A DNA stretch of 64,000 nucleotides from an uncultured Lachnospiraceae bacterium. GTDB lineage: Bacteria; Bacillota; Clostridia; Lachnospirales; Lachnospiraceae. The translations under genes and the position numbers were made by a program. The notes under the pieces were generated by a model. That model was not told the DNA's origin. It worked only from the letters and a program-made list of their open reading frames with translations, and did no database searches. How positions within the stretch are numbered: the stretch's first letter is position 1; each line of letters starts with the position of its first letter. This document shows, in pieces, positions 53,511 to 61,691 of this stretch. The stretch lies in the NCBI GenBank assembly GCA_910579395.1, contig CAJTUC010000003.1, forward strand, positions 153,469 through 217,468, written 5' to 3'.

Positions 53511-54641
53511 GTGAAAAATATCATATTAATCGGCCCGGTATACCCCTATAAAGGCGGTATTGCACATTATACCAGCTTATTATATCGCGCATTAAGTTCC
53601 CGGCATAATGTAGAAATGATATCGTATAAAATGCAGTATCCTAAGTTCCTTTTTAAGAAAGAGCAAAAGGATTATAGCGATGATATGTTTCGGATAGAAC
53701 ATACAAAATTTCTGATTCATACGGCCAATCCATTTAATATTGTAAAGGTTGGAAGGAAAATCAGACAGAAGAAGCCCGATATGGTTGTCATACAATGGTG
53801 GCATCCATATTTTGCGCCGTGCTATTGGATATTAGAAAGAGTGATTGGGAGGAAAATAAAGAAAGTTTTTATCTGCCATAATGTATTTCCACATGAACGG
53901 TTCCCGGCAGACAAGCTTTTAACAAAGATGGTGTTGAAACATGGCGATGCTTTTATCGTGCATTCTCAAAGCGACGTCAGAGATTTACTGGCAATAAAGA
54001 AAACCGCAGATTTTCGGTATAATCCTCATCCGACTTACAATACATTCAAAATTGGTGATTTGACAAGACAGCAGGCGCGGGATAGACTGCATATATCTTA
54101 TGATGCAAAAATACTGCTTTTCTTTGGATTTGTAAGAGAGTATAAAGGGTTGAAATATCTTTTACAGGCAATGACGGATATCAAAGATGAAATTTCAGAT
54201 ATAAAGCTTCTGGTAGTAGGCGCTTTTGATAATAATAAACAAAGTTATATGAATCTTATTAAAGAAAGCGGCATTTCCGATTGTGTAGAGGTAATAGACG
54301 ATTATATCCCGGACCGTGAAGTGGAGAAATACTTTGTTGCGAGTGATTTAGTGGTATTGCCTTATGAGTCGGCGACTCAGAGCGGTATCGTTCAGATTGC
54401 TTTCGGGTTTGATAAGCCTGTGATCGTTACCAATGTAGGAGGGCTTCCGGATGTAGTGGAAGATGGAAAGACGGGATATATCGTAGAACCCCGAAATGGA
54501 CAGGCATTGGCAGAGGCAATTTCTAAATATTTTATGCAGCATAAGCAGGAAGAGTTTTCGCAAAACGTAAAAAAAGAATCTTATCGATTTAGCTGGGATA
54601 GGATGGTGGAGAAGATAGAAAGTTTTGACTGTCCGCATTAG
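53511..54641 (+). CDS. GT4-family glycosyltransferase
   Basis: 376 residues from GTG 53511 with TAGGAGC upstream. PVYPYKGGIAHYTSLLYRAL near residue 7 is the GT4 N-terminal glycine loop; ILLFFGFVREYKGLKYLL near residue 200 and LPYESATQSGIVQIAFGFDKPVIVTNVGGL near residue 280 form the donor site. It lies after a gene-poor gap and is the last glycan gene before a separately promoted unit. Donor unknown. Confidence 0.87.
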   Translation: MKNIILIGPVYPYKGGIAHYTSLLYRALSSRHNVEMISYKMQYPKFLFKKEQKDYSDDMFRIEHTKFLIHTANPFNIVKVGRKIRQKKPDMVVIQWWHPYFAPCYWILERVIGRKIKKVFICHNVFPHERFPADKLLTKMVLKHGDAFIVHSQSDVRDLLAIKKTADFRYNPHPTYNTFKIGDLTRQQARDRLHISYDAKILLFFGFVREYKGLKYLLQAMTDIKDEISDIKLLVVGAFDNNKQSYMNLIKESGISDCVEVIDDYIPDREVEKYFVASDLVVLPYESATQSGIVQIAFGFDKPVIVTNVGGLPDVVEDGKTGYIVEPRNGQALAEAISKYFMQHKQEEFSQNVKKESYRFSWDRMVEKIESFDCPH

Positions 54642-54750
54642 TGTTTTTATGACAGGAATGGGATAGCTGTGAAAAAATGAAAGAAGTGTAGTTGCATAAA
54701 GCAGAGACATTTTCCATAATTGATTGATTTGCATAGGAAATTACAAAAAT

Positions 54751-54784
54751 AGCAAAATTAGACGTTTTTTGAGCAAAAATAGAC
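54751..54784 (+). repeat. Two 13-base direct repeats upstream of a promoter
   Basis: AGCAAAATTAGAC (54751-54763) and AGCAAAAATAGAC (54772-54784) differ at one base and are 21 bases apart, two helical turns. Related ACAAAAATAG and GACAAAAGTAG copies flank them. They end 21 bases before the extended -10 element and could be binding sites for a regulator. Part of the 232-base gap before the ATPase gene. Confidence 0.5.
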
Positions 54785-54804
54785 AAAAGTAGAAAGCAGT
54801 GAGA

Positions 54805-54813
54805 TGATATAAT
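54805..54813 (+). promoter_or_regulatory. Extended -10 promoter of the ATPase-methyltransferase unit
   Basis: TGATATAAT is a perfect TG-n-TATAAT extended -10 element. No good -35 lies at 17 bases, which is usual for this promoter class. Transcription would begin near 54820, giving a leader of about 50 bases. Confidence 0.6.
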
Positions 54814-54873
54814 AGGAGTAGGCCTCTACAGGTGCGAAAAATCGAACAATGAAATCAATAGGTGACTCCACAA

Positions 54874-56949
54874 ATGAAAGTACGAAAAGTTAATTATGAA
54901 CTTCCGGAAAATAAAGAATTATCCATTCAAGAGACGGATTCTCTTGCGTACCATGATATCGTTGGTATTTTCGGGAAAAACGGAGCAGGAAAAACAAGAC
55001 TCTTAAAGGCAGTATATAATACAATAAAGGCGGCTTCCGGAATGAAGGAGCAGGCTTATGTAGAAAATATGCCGGAAGATGCAATGCACAAAGTTTTACA
55101 TTTAAATGCGGCGGAAATACTTGAGATTAAGCATAGCGATGGGCAGAGAGAGCCGGAAAAAGTTGTGGAAGGCAGTTTTTTAAATGAAGCATTGATTGAT
55201 GAGACGGGATTGCAAAAATACATCATTAAGAACGGAAGACAAATGCTTACCTATATAGGCGTAAAATGGTTTGAAATACAGGAATCTTCCAAAGATGATT
55301 TTTCATATGTTTTTTGTGAGTTGTTTAAAAGTTTTTTTTCAGGCAGAATCAGGACTGTAGTGAATTATGTCACTTTTAAACCGCAGGTTCAGATCGATGG
55401 ACTGGATATTGATGCTTATACTTTATCTGATGGAGAATGGATAGAGGTCTTTTATCTATTATTGATAGCGATTACAAAATGTCTGCCGGGAAGATATGAT
55501 GATGCAATATTATTGATCGATGAAATAGAAAATTATTTAAATCCGCAGAGTATACGGAATGTTTTGGAGCATTTGAATGCAGTGTTCGGAGAGAAAGGAC
55601 AGTTGTGGATCGCGTCGCATTCGCTGGATGTTTTGTTATGCCTGGACGGCAGAAATTGTTTCTGGGTAGAGAGAAGAAGTAAGGAGACATTCATCCATAA
55701 GCCTTGCATGGAACATTATAGCAAGATCAGAGAAGAATTATACGGAAATGATATTGAGGCTCAATACGGTCAGAGTTTCAGAGAAAATGAAATGAAGCAT
55801 TATTTTTCTGAGTTTATGATACAATGTCTGAAGGAGCCGGAGACTGTTAAATGTATTAATCAAAAGGACATACAGCTGAGACTGTTCATGAAATGTTTAA
55901 GTAAAGAGAAACAGGAGATAGATATTCTTGATTTTGGCGCCGGACAAGGAAGAATCGGAGAGGCATTGAGGAATCTGAATGATAATAGAATATCATATTA
56001 TGCCTATGACATTAAAGAAGATAATGTCAGGAAAATTCAACAGAGTCAGTTGGCAAAACGAGTCTATGGTGCGAAAGAAGAGATATCAAAGAAGTTTGAT
56101 GTTGTCCTATTATGTAATGTATTACATGAAATGTATGTATGGTGTTGGGAAGAAGATTTAAATTTCATTTTCAGCAAACTGAATGAAGACGGCGTTTTGA
56201 TTTTTATTGAAGATCTGGAATTGCCTGTAGGTGAATATATTGATGAAACAGGATTTCTCTTATTAGATGGAGAAATGAGCATAAGACTATTTGGGCGGGA
56301 AAATATTTCTTTAGTACTGGCTGAAGAGGAAAGATATCGTAATCGGATACTGTGTGCAGTTATTAGTTCAAAAGGGAGTATTTCAAGAGAAGATATCCTT
56401 GAAACGTTGAAACTGCTGAGGAAAAGAAGCGTTGAGAAAATCTGGCAGATTCGTAGAAACAGAAAAGATGATTTTATCGGACAGTCAAGAAAACTGGGGA
56501 CAGAGATAGCGCGTGCGGCGCAGCTGGCAGTTAACGCAGATATAGCTGAGGCATATTTGCGGGCTGTTGGCGCTGATTCTGTTAAGGATATGCAGGAATT
56601 TGTAAAATGTTTCACGGACGCAGTCAGTATTATAAAGGGCAAAGAAATTGGTAACAGGATGAAACTGGAGGAGTGCCTGGAGAATTGCAGCAATATGTTT
56701 GCACAGGAGAACAGAGAAGACTGGGTTGTTCAGGAGAACACGGCCCTGACAGGCACTTTGCTTCAGAAAGTGAATAAGATTTTAGAAAAAGCCAATTTAA
56801 CGATATATACGGAACAGTTTGAAAATGTCGTGGATTTGTATATTGAATTAAAGATAATGAATCATATTACCGATAGTAGTTATAGTCAACTGATGTGCAC
56901 ACTGTTATATCTGGATATATGCCGAAAATTTGGCGGAAAACATCAATAA
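54874..56949 (+). CDS. AAA/SMC-like ATPase fused to a SAM methyltransferase
   Basis: 691 residues from ATG 54874, with AGGTGA eight bases upstream; a GTG at 54862 is in frame. Residues 30-300 are an ABC/RecF-like ATPase: GIFGKNGAGKTRLLK (Walker A, residues 31-45), LSDGEWIEVFYLLL (signature-like), DDAILLIDEIENYLNPQ (Walker B, near 208) and WIASHSLDVLL (switch His). Residues 345-460 are a class I methyltransferase: IDILDFGAGQGRIGEAL (motif I, near 350) and FDVVLLCNVLHEMY. Residues 490-691 are helical. I do not recognise this fusion as a named family. Three small genes follow in the same unit. Role unknown. Confidence 0.82.
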   Translation: MKVRKVNYELPENKELSIQETDSLAYHDIVGIFGKNGAGKTRLLKAVYNTIKAASGMKEQAYVENMPEDAMHKVLHLNAAEILEIKHSDGQREPEKVVEGSFLNEALIDETGLQKYIIKNGRQMLTYIGVKWFEIQESSKDDFSYVFCELFKSFFSGRIRTVVNYVTFKPQVQIDGLDIDAYTLSDGEWIEVFYLLLIAITKCLPGRYDDAILLIDEIENYLNPQSIRNVLEHLNAVFGEKGQLWIASHSLDVLLCLDGRNCFWVERRSKETFIHKPCMEHYSKIREELYGNDIEAQYGQSFRENEMKHYFSEFMIQCLKEPETVKCINQKDIQLRLFMKCLSKEKQEIDILDFGAGQGRIGEALRNLNDNRISYYAYDIKEDNVRKIQQSQLAKRVYGAKEEISKKFDVVLLCNVLHEMYVWCWEEDLNFIFSKLNEDGVLIFIEDLELPVGEYIDETGFLLLDGEMSIRLFGRENISLVLAEEERYRNRILCAVISSKGSISREDILETLKLLRKRSVEKIWQIRRNRKDDFIGQSRKLGTEIARAAQLAVNADIAEAYLRAVGADSVKDMQEFVKCFTDAVSIIKGKEIGNRMKLEECLENCSNMFAQENREDWVVQENTALTGTLLQKVNKILEKANLTIYTEQFENVVDLYIELKIMNHITDSSYSQLMCTLLYLDICRKFGGKHQ

Positions 56950-57002
56950 AACACACTTGTCATTTAAAGTGGATGGTGATAGAATAGATACCGTAGCAGG
57001 GA

Positions 57003-57395
57003 GTGATTTTTACGAAAGCTGAAATTATGTATGATTTTGCAAAAGATGTCATCAGACAGTACACTATTTATGCTATCGTGCGTGAGAACTTTGAGAGCAA
57101 GGATTTTAACCAGAGTATGTGGGAAATATGGGACGCTGTTAATATTCTGTATAAGGCGGACCTGGAAGAAAGCCGGCTAAGAGAAATGATCAGAAAACTG
57201 TCCGAAGAAATAGTTAATAAGTATTGGGAATATATTGATGCGCTGATACAGGCTATACAGGATAATTGCCAGGAGCAGAAGGCGAGAGAGGCCGTTGACT
57301 GCTGTCAGAAGAAGATTGAGATGATGAAACAAATGGAAATCGTAGATGTGGCGGCATTAAAGGAAATTCGGCAATTAGAAGAACAGGTATATTGA
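57003..57395 (+). CDS. Small helical protein of unknown function
   Basis: Up to 130 residues. The GTG at 57003 lies too close to AGGGA; ATG 57027 gives MYDFAKDVIRQYTIYAIV and 122 residues, so the start is uncertain. The sequence is charged and helical, with a Cys-containing middle (DNCQEQ, VDCCQKK) and a coiled-coil-like C-terminus rich in Glu/Lys. No motif recognised. It follows the ATPase-methyltransferase by 53 bases in the same unit. Confidence 0.65.
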   Translation: MIFTKAEIMYDFAKDVIRQYTIYAIVRENFESKDFNQSMWEIWDAVNILYKADLEESRLREMIRKLSEEIVNKYWEYIDALIQAIQDNCQEQKAREAVDCCQKKIEMMKQMEIVDVAALKEIRQLEEQVY

Positions 57396-57471
57396 GATGG
57401 CATGATTGAATGAAATATATTTTTGATTATTGAGTTTGATTATCTGTTGGAGCAGACAGGTAGGTGTAAAT

Positions 57472-57747
57472 ATGAAGAGATTACAAATTGAAGAAGTAAG
57501 AAAAGCAAATACGGAATTGGAAGAACTGACGAATATTTTTGTCAGATGGGGAAATGATTTAAATGGCGGCCAGCAGGTGTCAGAGACGCTTTCTGCGTTT
57601 GAACTTGGAGGGATAACAGGGAGCAGTGCGGAGGTTGTCGGGAAAGTTCCTTATAGTGGCGGGGGCGCTGCTTTTGACAGTATACATGATGATTTTTCGC
57701 CAAGCGGATTTTTAAGAGATTTGATAAGGAAGTATCAGGATGAATAA
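57472..57747 (+). CDS. Small protein of unknown function
   Basis: 91 residues from ATG 57472, preceded by CAGGTAGGTGTAAAT; upstream in-frame TTG is not needed. An N-terminal helix (EEVRKANTELEELTNIFV) is followed by a Gly/Ser-rich, probably flexible middle (GGITGSSAEVVGKVPYSGGGAAF) and a short acidic tail. Its end overlaps the next gene by eight bases, so the two are probably co-translated. No family recognised. Confidence 0.65.
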   Translation: MKRLQIEEVRKANTELEELTNIFVRWGNDLNGGQQVSETLSAFELGGITGSSAEVVGKVPYSGGGAAFDSIHDDFSPSGFLRDLIRKYQDE

Positions 57748-58333
57748 GGAATCCACATATGATGAGAACGTACAGATTGAGGTTGTTCGACATATTGAAA
57801 AGTTATATTACCATTTAGATTCTTTTATGCAGTTTACGCGTCAATACAACGAAGGCAAAAATAAAATCTTTGGGATGGGAAATGAGTTTGAACGTTCTTC
57901 TTCAGAATTGATTAATATCCGTGATTCCTTTATGCACTTCATTTTATTTTATGAAGCAGTAGAAAAAGGAGATCTGGAACAGGAAAAAGAACAGTGGAAT
58001 CATATTCAGGAACATGGGAACAGAGCGGCGAAGGATCAGTTTGTATTTTTTTGCCAAAAGATATTGGAAAAAGATTTGCAGGAATGGCTGCTGCTTCTTG
58101 AAGAGGACGGACGACATCTGGAAGCTGTAAAAGCTACCAGAAGATTGATGCATGAAGTTAAAAATGCCGTTATGGATATAAGAACATCCAGTGCGAATGG
58201 AATCAGAATTACGGATGTAAAAATAAAGAAAACGATATCCAATCTGGAAAAGAATCAGAAAGAGTACTGTGAACAATATTATGGGCTGATTAAAAAAGTC
58301 TATGATGAACGGAGACAGGGCTCTATAAAATAA
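57740..58333 (+). CDS. Helical protein of unknown function
   Basis: 197 residues, almost entirely charged helix, with long heptad-like stretches (VRHIEKLYYHLDSFMQF, then the 80-197 region). ATG 57740 has AGGA upstream and overlaps the previous stop. There are no membrane helices and no catalytic motif. It closes the four-gene unit and is followed by a strong terminator at 58366. It may be a structural partner of the ATPase. Confidence 0.68.
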   Translation: MNKESTYDENVQIEVVRHIEKLYYHLDSFMQFTRQYNEGKNKIFGMGNEFERSSSELINIRDSFMHFILFYEAVEKGDLEQEKEQWNHIQEHGNRAAKDQFVFFCQKILEKDLQEWLLLLEEDGRHLEAVKATRRLMHEVKNAVMDIRTSSANGIRITDVKIKKTISNLEKNQKEYCEQYYGLIKKVYDERRQGSIK

Positions 58334-58365
58334 TACTCGATTTGATCTTATTTGTAATGAAAAGG

Positions 58366-58405
58366 ATTTCCCACAGAGCTCAGTGGTTTTCTGTGGGAAA
58401 TTTTT
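58366..58405 (+). terminator. Rho-independent terminator of the ATPase unit
   Basis: ATTTCCCACAG (58366-58376) pairs perfectly with CTGTGGGAAAT (58391-58401), an 11-base stem, followed by TTTT. It lies 33 bases after the last gene and separates the unit from fkp. Confidence 0.85.
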
Positions 58406-58496
58406 GATTTATGGCGCAAAAAACTGCATTTTTTTGGATTTGCAAGAGCGAATCCATGACGATCTCATATAGAAGTATAGAAGGGAAATGATTGAC

Positions 58497-61400
58497 ATGC
58501 ATCCAATATCATCCTTATTTTTATCCCAATCCTATCAAGACGCGTGGGCGGATTACAGCCGTTCTCTGGTAAGCCCGCAGTTTGTGCATTGGGATTATGT
58601 TATTTTGACAGCATCAAATGAACAGCAGGCGGAAGGTTTTGAAGCACAGCTCAGAGAGCGCCGACAGGCAGGATTTCTGCCATTGCAGACACAGTTTGTC
58701 GTAATTCCGGACCCGATGGGAAAGCGGGTAGGCAGCGGCGGCGCTACATTAGGAGTTTTGAAGTATGTGGCAGAGCAGATTAGAAGAGCAGACTTCTCCG
58801 GTCTGCGTATTCTGGTGATTCATTCCGGCGGCGACAGCAAAAGAGTGCCTCAATACTCAGCCCTGGGAAAACTGTTTTCTCCGGTGCCTCACGAACTGCC
58901 AAACGGCCGGGCATCCACGCTTTTTGACGAATTTATGATTGCGATGGCAACGGTTCCTTCGCGGGTTCGGGAGGGGATGCTGCTTCTTTCCGGAGATGTA
59001 CTGCTTCTCTTTAACCCACTTTTGATTGACTATTCCGGTCAAAATGCTGCGGCGATTTCTTTCAAAGAGGATGTAAAAACAGGCAAGAATCATGGGGTGT
59101 TTTTACGGGGAGAAGACGGAAATGTCAGAAAGTTCATGCATAAGCAGACAGTAGAGACTTTGCGGGAATGCGGGGCGGTCAATGAGCAGGATTGTGTAGA
59201 CATTGATACCGGAGCGATTATCTTTTCAAAAGAAATGCTTGCGGCTCTTTATCAATTGATTTCCCAGGAGGGGAAATTCAGTGAAGAACTTTTTGAGGAG
59301 CTGGTTAATGAAAAGGTGCGGCTGTCTCTTTATGGGGATTTTTTATATCCTCTTGCGGCAGATTCTACGCTTGAAGACTTTTACAGAGAAAATCCGGAAG
59401 GGTCTTTTTGTCCGGAACTTATGGCGGCGCGGCAAAAAGTATGGGAAGCGCTGCGGCCTTTCCGCATGAAACTCTTGCGGCTGGTGCCCGCAAAATTTAT
59501 TCATTTTGGAACCACCGGAGAAATCCTGAAACTGATGAGCAGTGGAGTGGAGGATTATGCAGATCTTGGATGGAGCAGGCATGTGGGGAGCAGCTATGAC
59601 AATCAAGTGGCAGGCTATAACAGCGTGCTTTCCAGCCATGCAGTATGTGGACAAAACTGTTACCTGGAGGTGAGTTATGTCCATCATGGGGCCGAGCTTG
59701 GGGATAATGTACTGCTTTCCTATATTGATGTTTATGACGAAAAGATTCCTTCCGATGTGGTAGTGCATGGATTGAAACAGAAAGACGGAAATTTTGTGGC
59801 GCGGATTTACGGAACGGAGGATAATCCCAAATCGGCTTATAGTGACGCAAAAGAAAATAGTACGGGGACAGACAGTTGTATCTTTTTGGGCCTTCCTTTC
59901 CGGCAGCTTTTGGAGAAAAACGGAATTACGGCAAAGGAATTGTGGGAGGAAGGAGAGGAGCATACAATTTGGAACGCCAGGCTTTATCCTGCCTGTCCTA
60001 CCATTCGGGAAGCACTTCAGGCTTCTTTGAATTTGTATGCTATGACCCGTGGAAAAGGAGATGTTTCGAAATGGCGCAGCCAAAAGAGAAAAAGTCTTTG
60101 TTCCGGTTTTAATGAGGCAGACCCTCATGCTCTGATCGCCTGGGAAAAGCGAATGGGAGAGTTGGTACAGATGGACAGGCTTTCCAAACTGATTCAGGCC
60201 GGCGGGCAGGCAATGCGGGGAACTGAAATATTGAAAAGCCAAAAGCTTTCGCCCGTTCAGGAGGAATGGTTTGAAAAGCACCTGCAGAGAGCAGAGTTTG
60301 GTGAAAAAATACGGTTGCATTATTATATAGGAACCGCTCTTGGGGGTTATGCAGGGGATAAGCAGATTGGAGAATGTTTCCGCTGTATCGGAGAAGAAGT
60401 GCTTGGCGCCACCCTGGAGAAGCTTCAGGTAAAAGAGGACTGCCGCATTGTGGCAGCAAAGCACCGGGTGTCTCTTCCGCTCAGAGTCAATTGGGGCGGC
60501 GGCTGGAGTGATACGCCGCCGTATTGTAATGAAAAGGGCGGCACGGTTTTAAATGCGGCCATACTGCTTAATGGAAAGAAACCGGTGGAAGTAGTGCTTG
60601 AAAAACTCCCAGAGCCGAAGATTATTTTTGACAGCCGGGATATGGATGTGTACGGGGAGTTTGAAGAGATTGCTTCTTTGCAGCAGACAGGCGATCCTTA
60701 TGACCCTTTTGCCCTGCAAAAAGCGGCGCTTTTGGCTTGCGGCATTCTCCCCATGAAAGGTGGGAGCCTGAAAGAAATTTTGACCCGAATGGGCGGCGGT
60801 TTCCTGATGCGCTCAGAGGTGACTGGAGTGCCCAAAGGGAGCGGTCTTGGGACAAGCAGTATCCTGGCGGCAGCTTGTGTCAAAGCATTGCTTGAGTTTA
60901 CCGGTATTGAGTATGATGAAGAGCAGCTTTACAGTACAGTGCTTTGTATGGAGCAGATTATGTCCACAGGCGGCGGCTGGCAGGACCAGGTGGGCGGTAT
61001 TACGGTTGGAATCAAATATACTACCACCGCACCGGGCATCAGGCAGAAGATCAAGGTGCGTCATATCCGGCTTTCGGAGGAAACCCAAAAAGAGCTGGAT
61101 GAGAGATTTGCTCTGATTTACACCGGGCAGCGCCGGCTTGCAAGAAATCTGCTCCGGGATGTGGTAGGGAATTACATTGGCAACGAGCCGGGCACAGTGT
61201 ATGCCTTAAATGAGATACAAAAAGTAGCTACCCTGATGGCATTTGAGCTTCGCCGGGGACATGTGGATGATTTTGCGCAGCTCCTGAGCCAGCATTGGGA
61301 GTTGTCCCAAAAGATTGACAAGGGAAGTACCAATATTCTGATCGATCAGATTTTTGACAGTATCTCGGATTTGATTGATGGCCGTATGATCTGTGGTGCA

Positions 61401-61523
61401 GGCGGAGGCGGTTTCCTGCAGGTAATCTTGAAGAAGGGAATTTCAAAAGAGCTGCTCCACGACAGGCTTAAAGAAGTATTTCAGGACAGTGATATTGATG
61501 TGTGGGATAGCGAGTTGATTTAG
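58497..61523 (+). CDS. fkp: Bifunctional L-fucokinase / GDP-L-fucose pyrophosphorylase
   Basis: About 1008 residues from ATG 58497 (AAGGGA 11 bases upstream); ATG 58488 is in frame but its spacing is too short. The N-terminal half is the fucose-1-phosphate guanylyltransferase: VGSGGATLGVL near residue 80 and VIHSGGDSKRVPQYSALGKLF near residue 102. The C-terminal half is a GHMP kinase: RVNWGGGWSDTPPY near residue 663 and GVPKGSGLGTSSILAAA near residue 778, with GAGGGGFLQVI near the end. Fkp turns free fucose and GTP into GDP-fucose, a salvage route used by gut bacteria. It could feed the transferases at 17138 and 18873. More G+C-rich than the glycan genes. Confidence 0.95.
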   Translation: MHPISSLFLSQSYQDAWADYSRSLVSPQFVHWDYVILTASNEQQAEGFEAQLRERRQAGFLPLQTQFVVIPDPMGKRVGSGGATLGVLKYVAEQIRRADFSGLRILVIHSGGDSKRVPQYSALGKLFSPVPHELPNGRASTLFDEFMIAMATVPSRVREGMLLLSGDVLLLFNPLLIDYSGQNAAAISFKEDVKTGKNHGVFLRGEDGNVRKFMHKQTVETLRECGAVNEQDCVDIDTGAIIFSKEMLAALYQLISQEGKFSEELFEELVNEKVRLSLYGDFLYPLAADSTLEDFYRENPEGSFCPELMAARQKVWEALRPFRMKLLRLVPAKFIHFGTTGEILKLMSSGVEDYADLGWSRHVGSSYDNQVAGYNSVLSSHAVCGQNCYLEVSYVHHGAELGDNVLLSYIDVYDEKIPSDVVVHGLKQKDGNFVARIYGTEDNPKSAYSDAKENSTGTDSCIFLGLPFRQLLEKNGITAKELWEEGEEHTIWNARLYPACPTIREALQASLNLYAMTRGKGDVSKWRSQKRKSLCSGFNEADPHALIAWEKRMGELVQMDRLSKLIQAGGQAMRGTEILKSQKLSPVQEEWFEKHLQRAEFGEKIRLHYYIGTALGGYAGDKQIGECFRCIGEEVLGATLEKLQVKEDCRIVAAKHRVSLPLRVNWGGGWSDTPPYCNEKGGTVLNAAILLNGKKPVEVVLEKLPEPKIIFDSRDMDVYGEFEEIASLQQTGDPYDPFALQKAALLACGILPMKGGSLKEILTRMGGGFLMRSEVTGVPKGSGLGTSSILAAACVKALLEFTGIEYDEEQLYSTVLCMEQIMSTGGGWQDQVGGITVGIKYTTTAPGIRQKIKVRHIRLSEETQKELDERFALIYTGQRRLARNLLRDVVGNYIGNEPGTVYALNEIQKVATLMAFELRRGHVDDFAQLLSQHWELSQKIDKGSTNILIDQIFDSISDLIDGRMICGAGGGGFLQVILKKGISKELLHDRLKEVFQDSDIDVWDSELI

Positions 61524-61614
61524 AAAAATAGGTTTTAAATATGAGAAATATATTTCTTCCTAAATATAAATTCGCAGTTTTAATAAAAGTCCCCTTTATT
61601 TCCCCTCCTATCTA

Positions 61615-61623
61615 TGATAAAAT
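61615..61623 (+). promoter_or_regulatory. Possible extended -10 promoter upstream of flagellin
   Basis: TGATAAAAT fits TG-n-TATAAT with one mismatch. A 14-base perfect palindrome AGAAATATATTTCT lies at 61544-61557. I found no convincing sigma-28 or sigma-54 promoter in this 168-base gap, although flagellin genes often use them. Confidence 0.3.
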
Positions 61624-61691
61624 AAAATACTTATATTATTTAAACCGGCAAGAATGCTGAAGTCATTGTATTTTATCCAGGGAGGGATTTT

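Noticed and set aside
56064..56693. Minus-strand open frame within the ATPase-methyltransferase gene
   Set aside because: Ser/Ile-rich antisense translation without motifs; the plus strand is clearly coding.
59343..60464. Long minus-strand open frame (373 codons) inside fkp
   Set aside because: Lies wholly within a well-supported gene and its translation is low-complexity Pro/Ser/His-rich; shadow of a G+C-rich gene.
61524..61691. Sigma-28 or sigma-54 promoter for flagellin
   Set aside because: No TAAA-N15-CCGATAT or GG-N10-GC arrangement could be found; only a weak extended -10.
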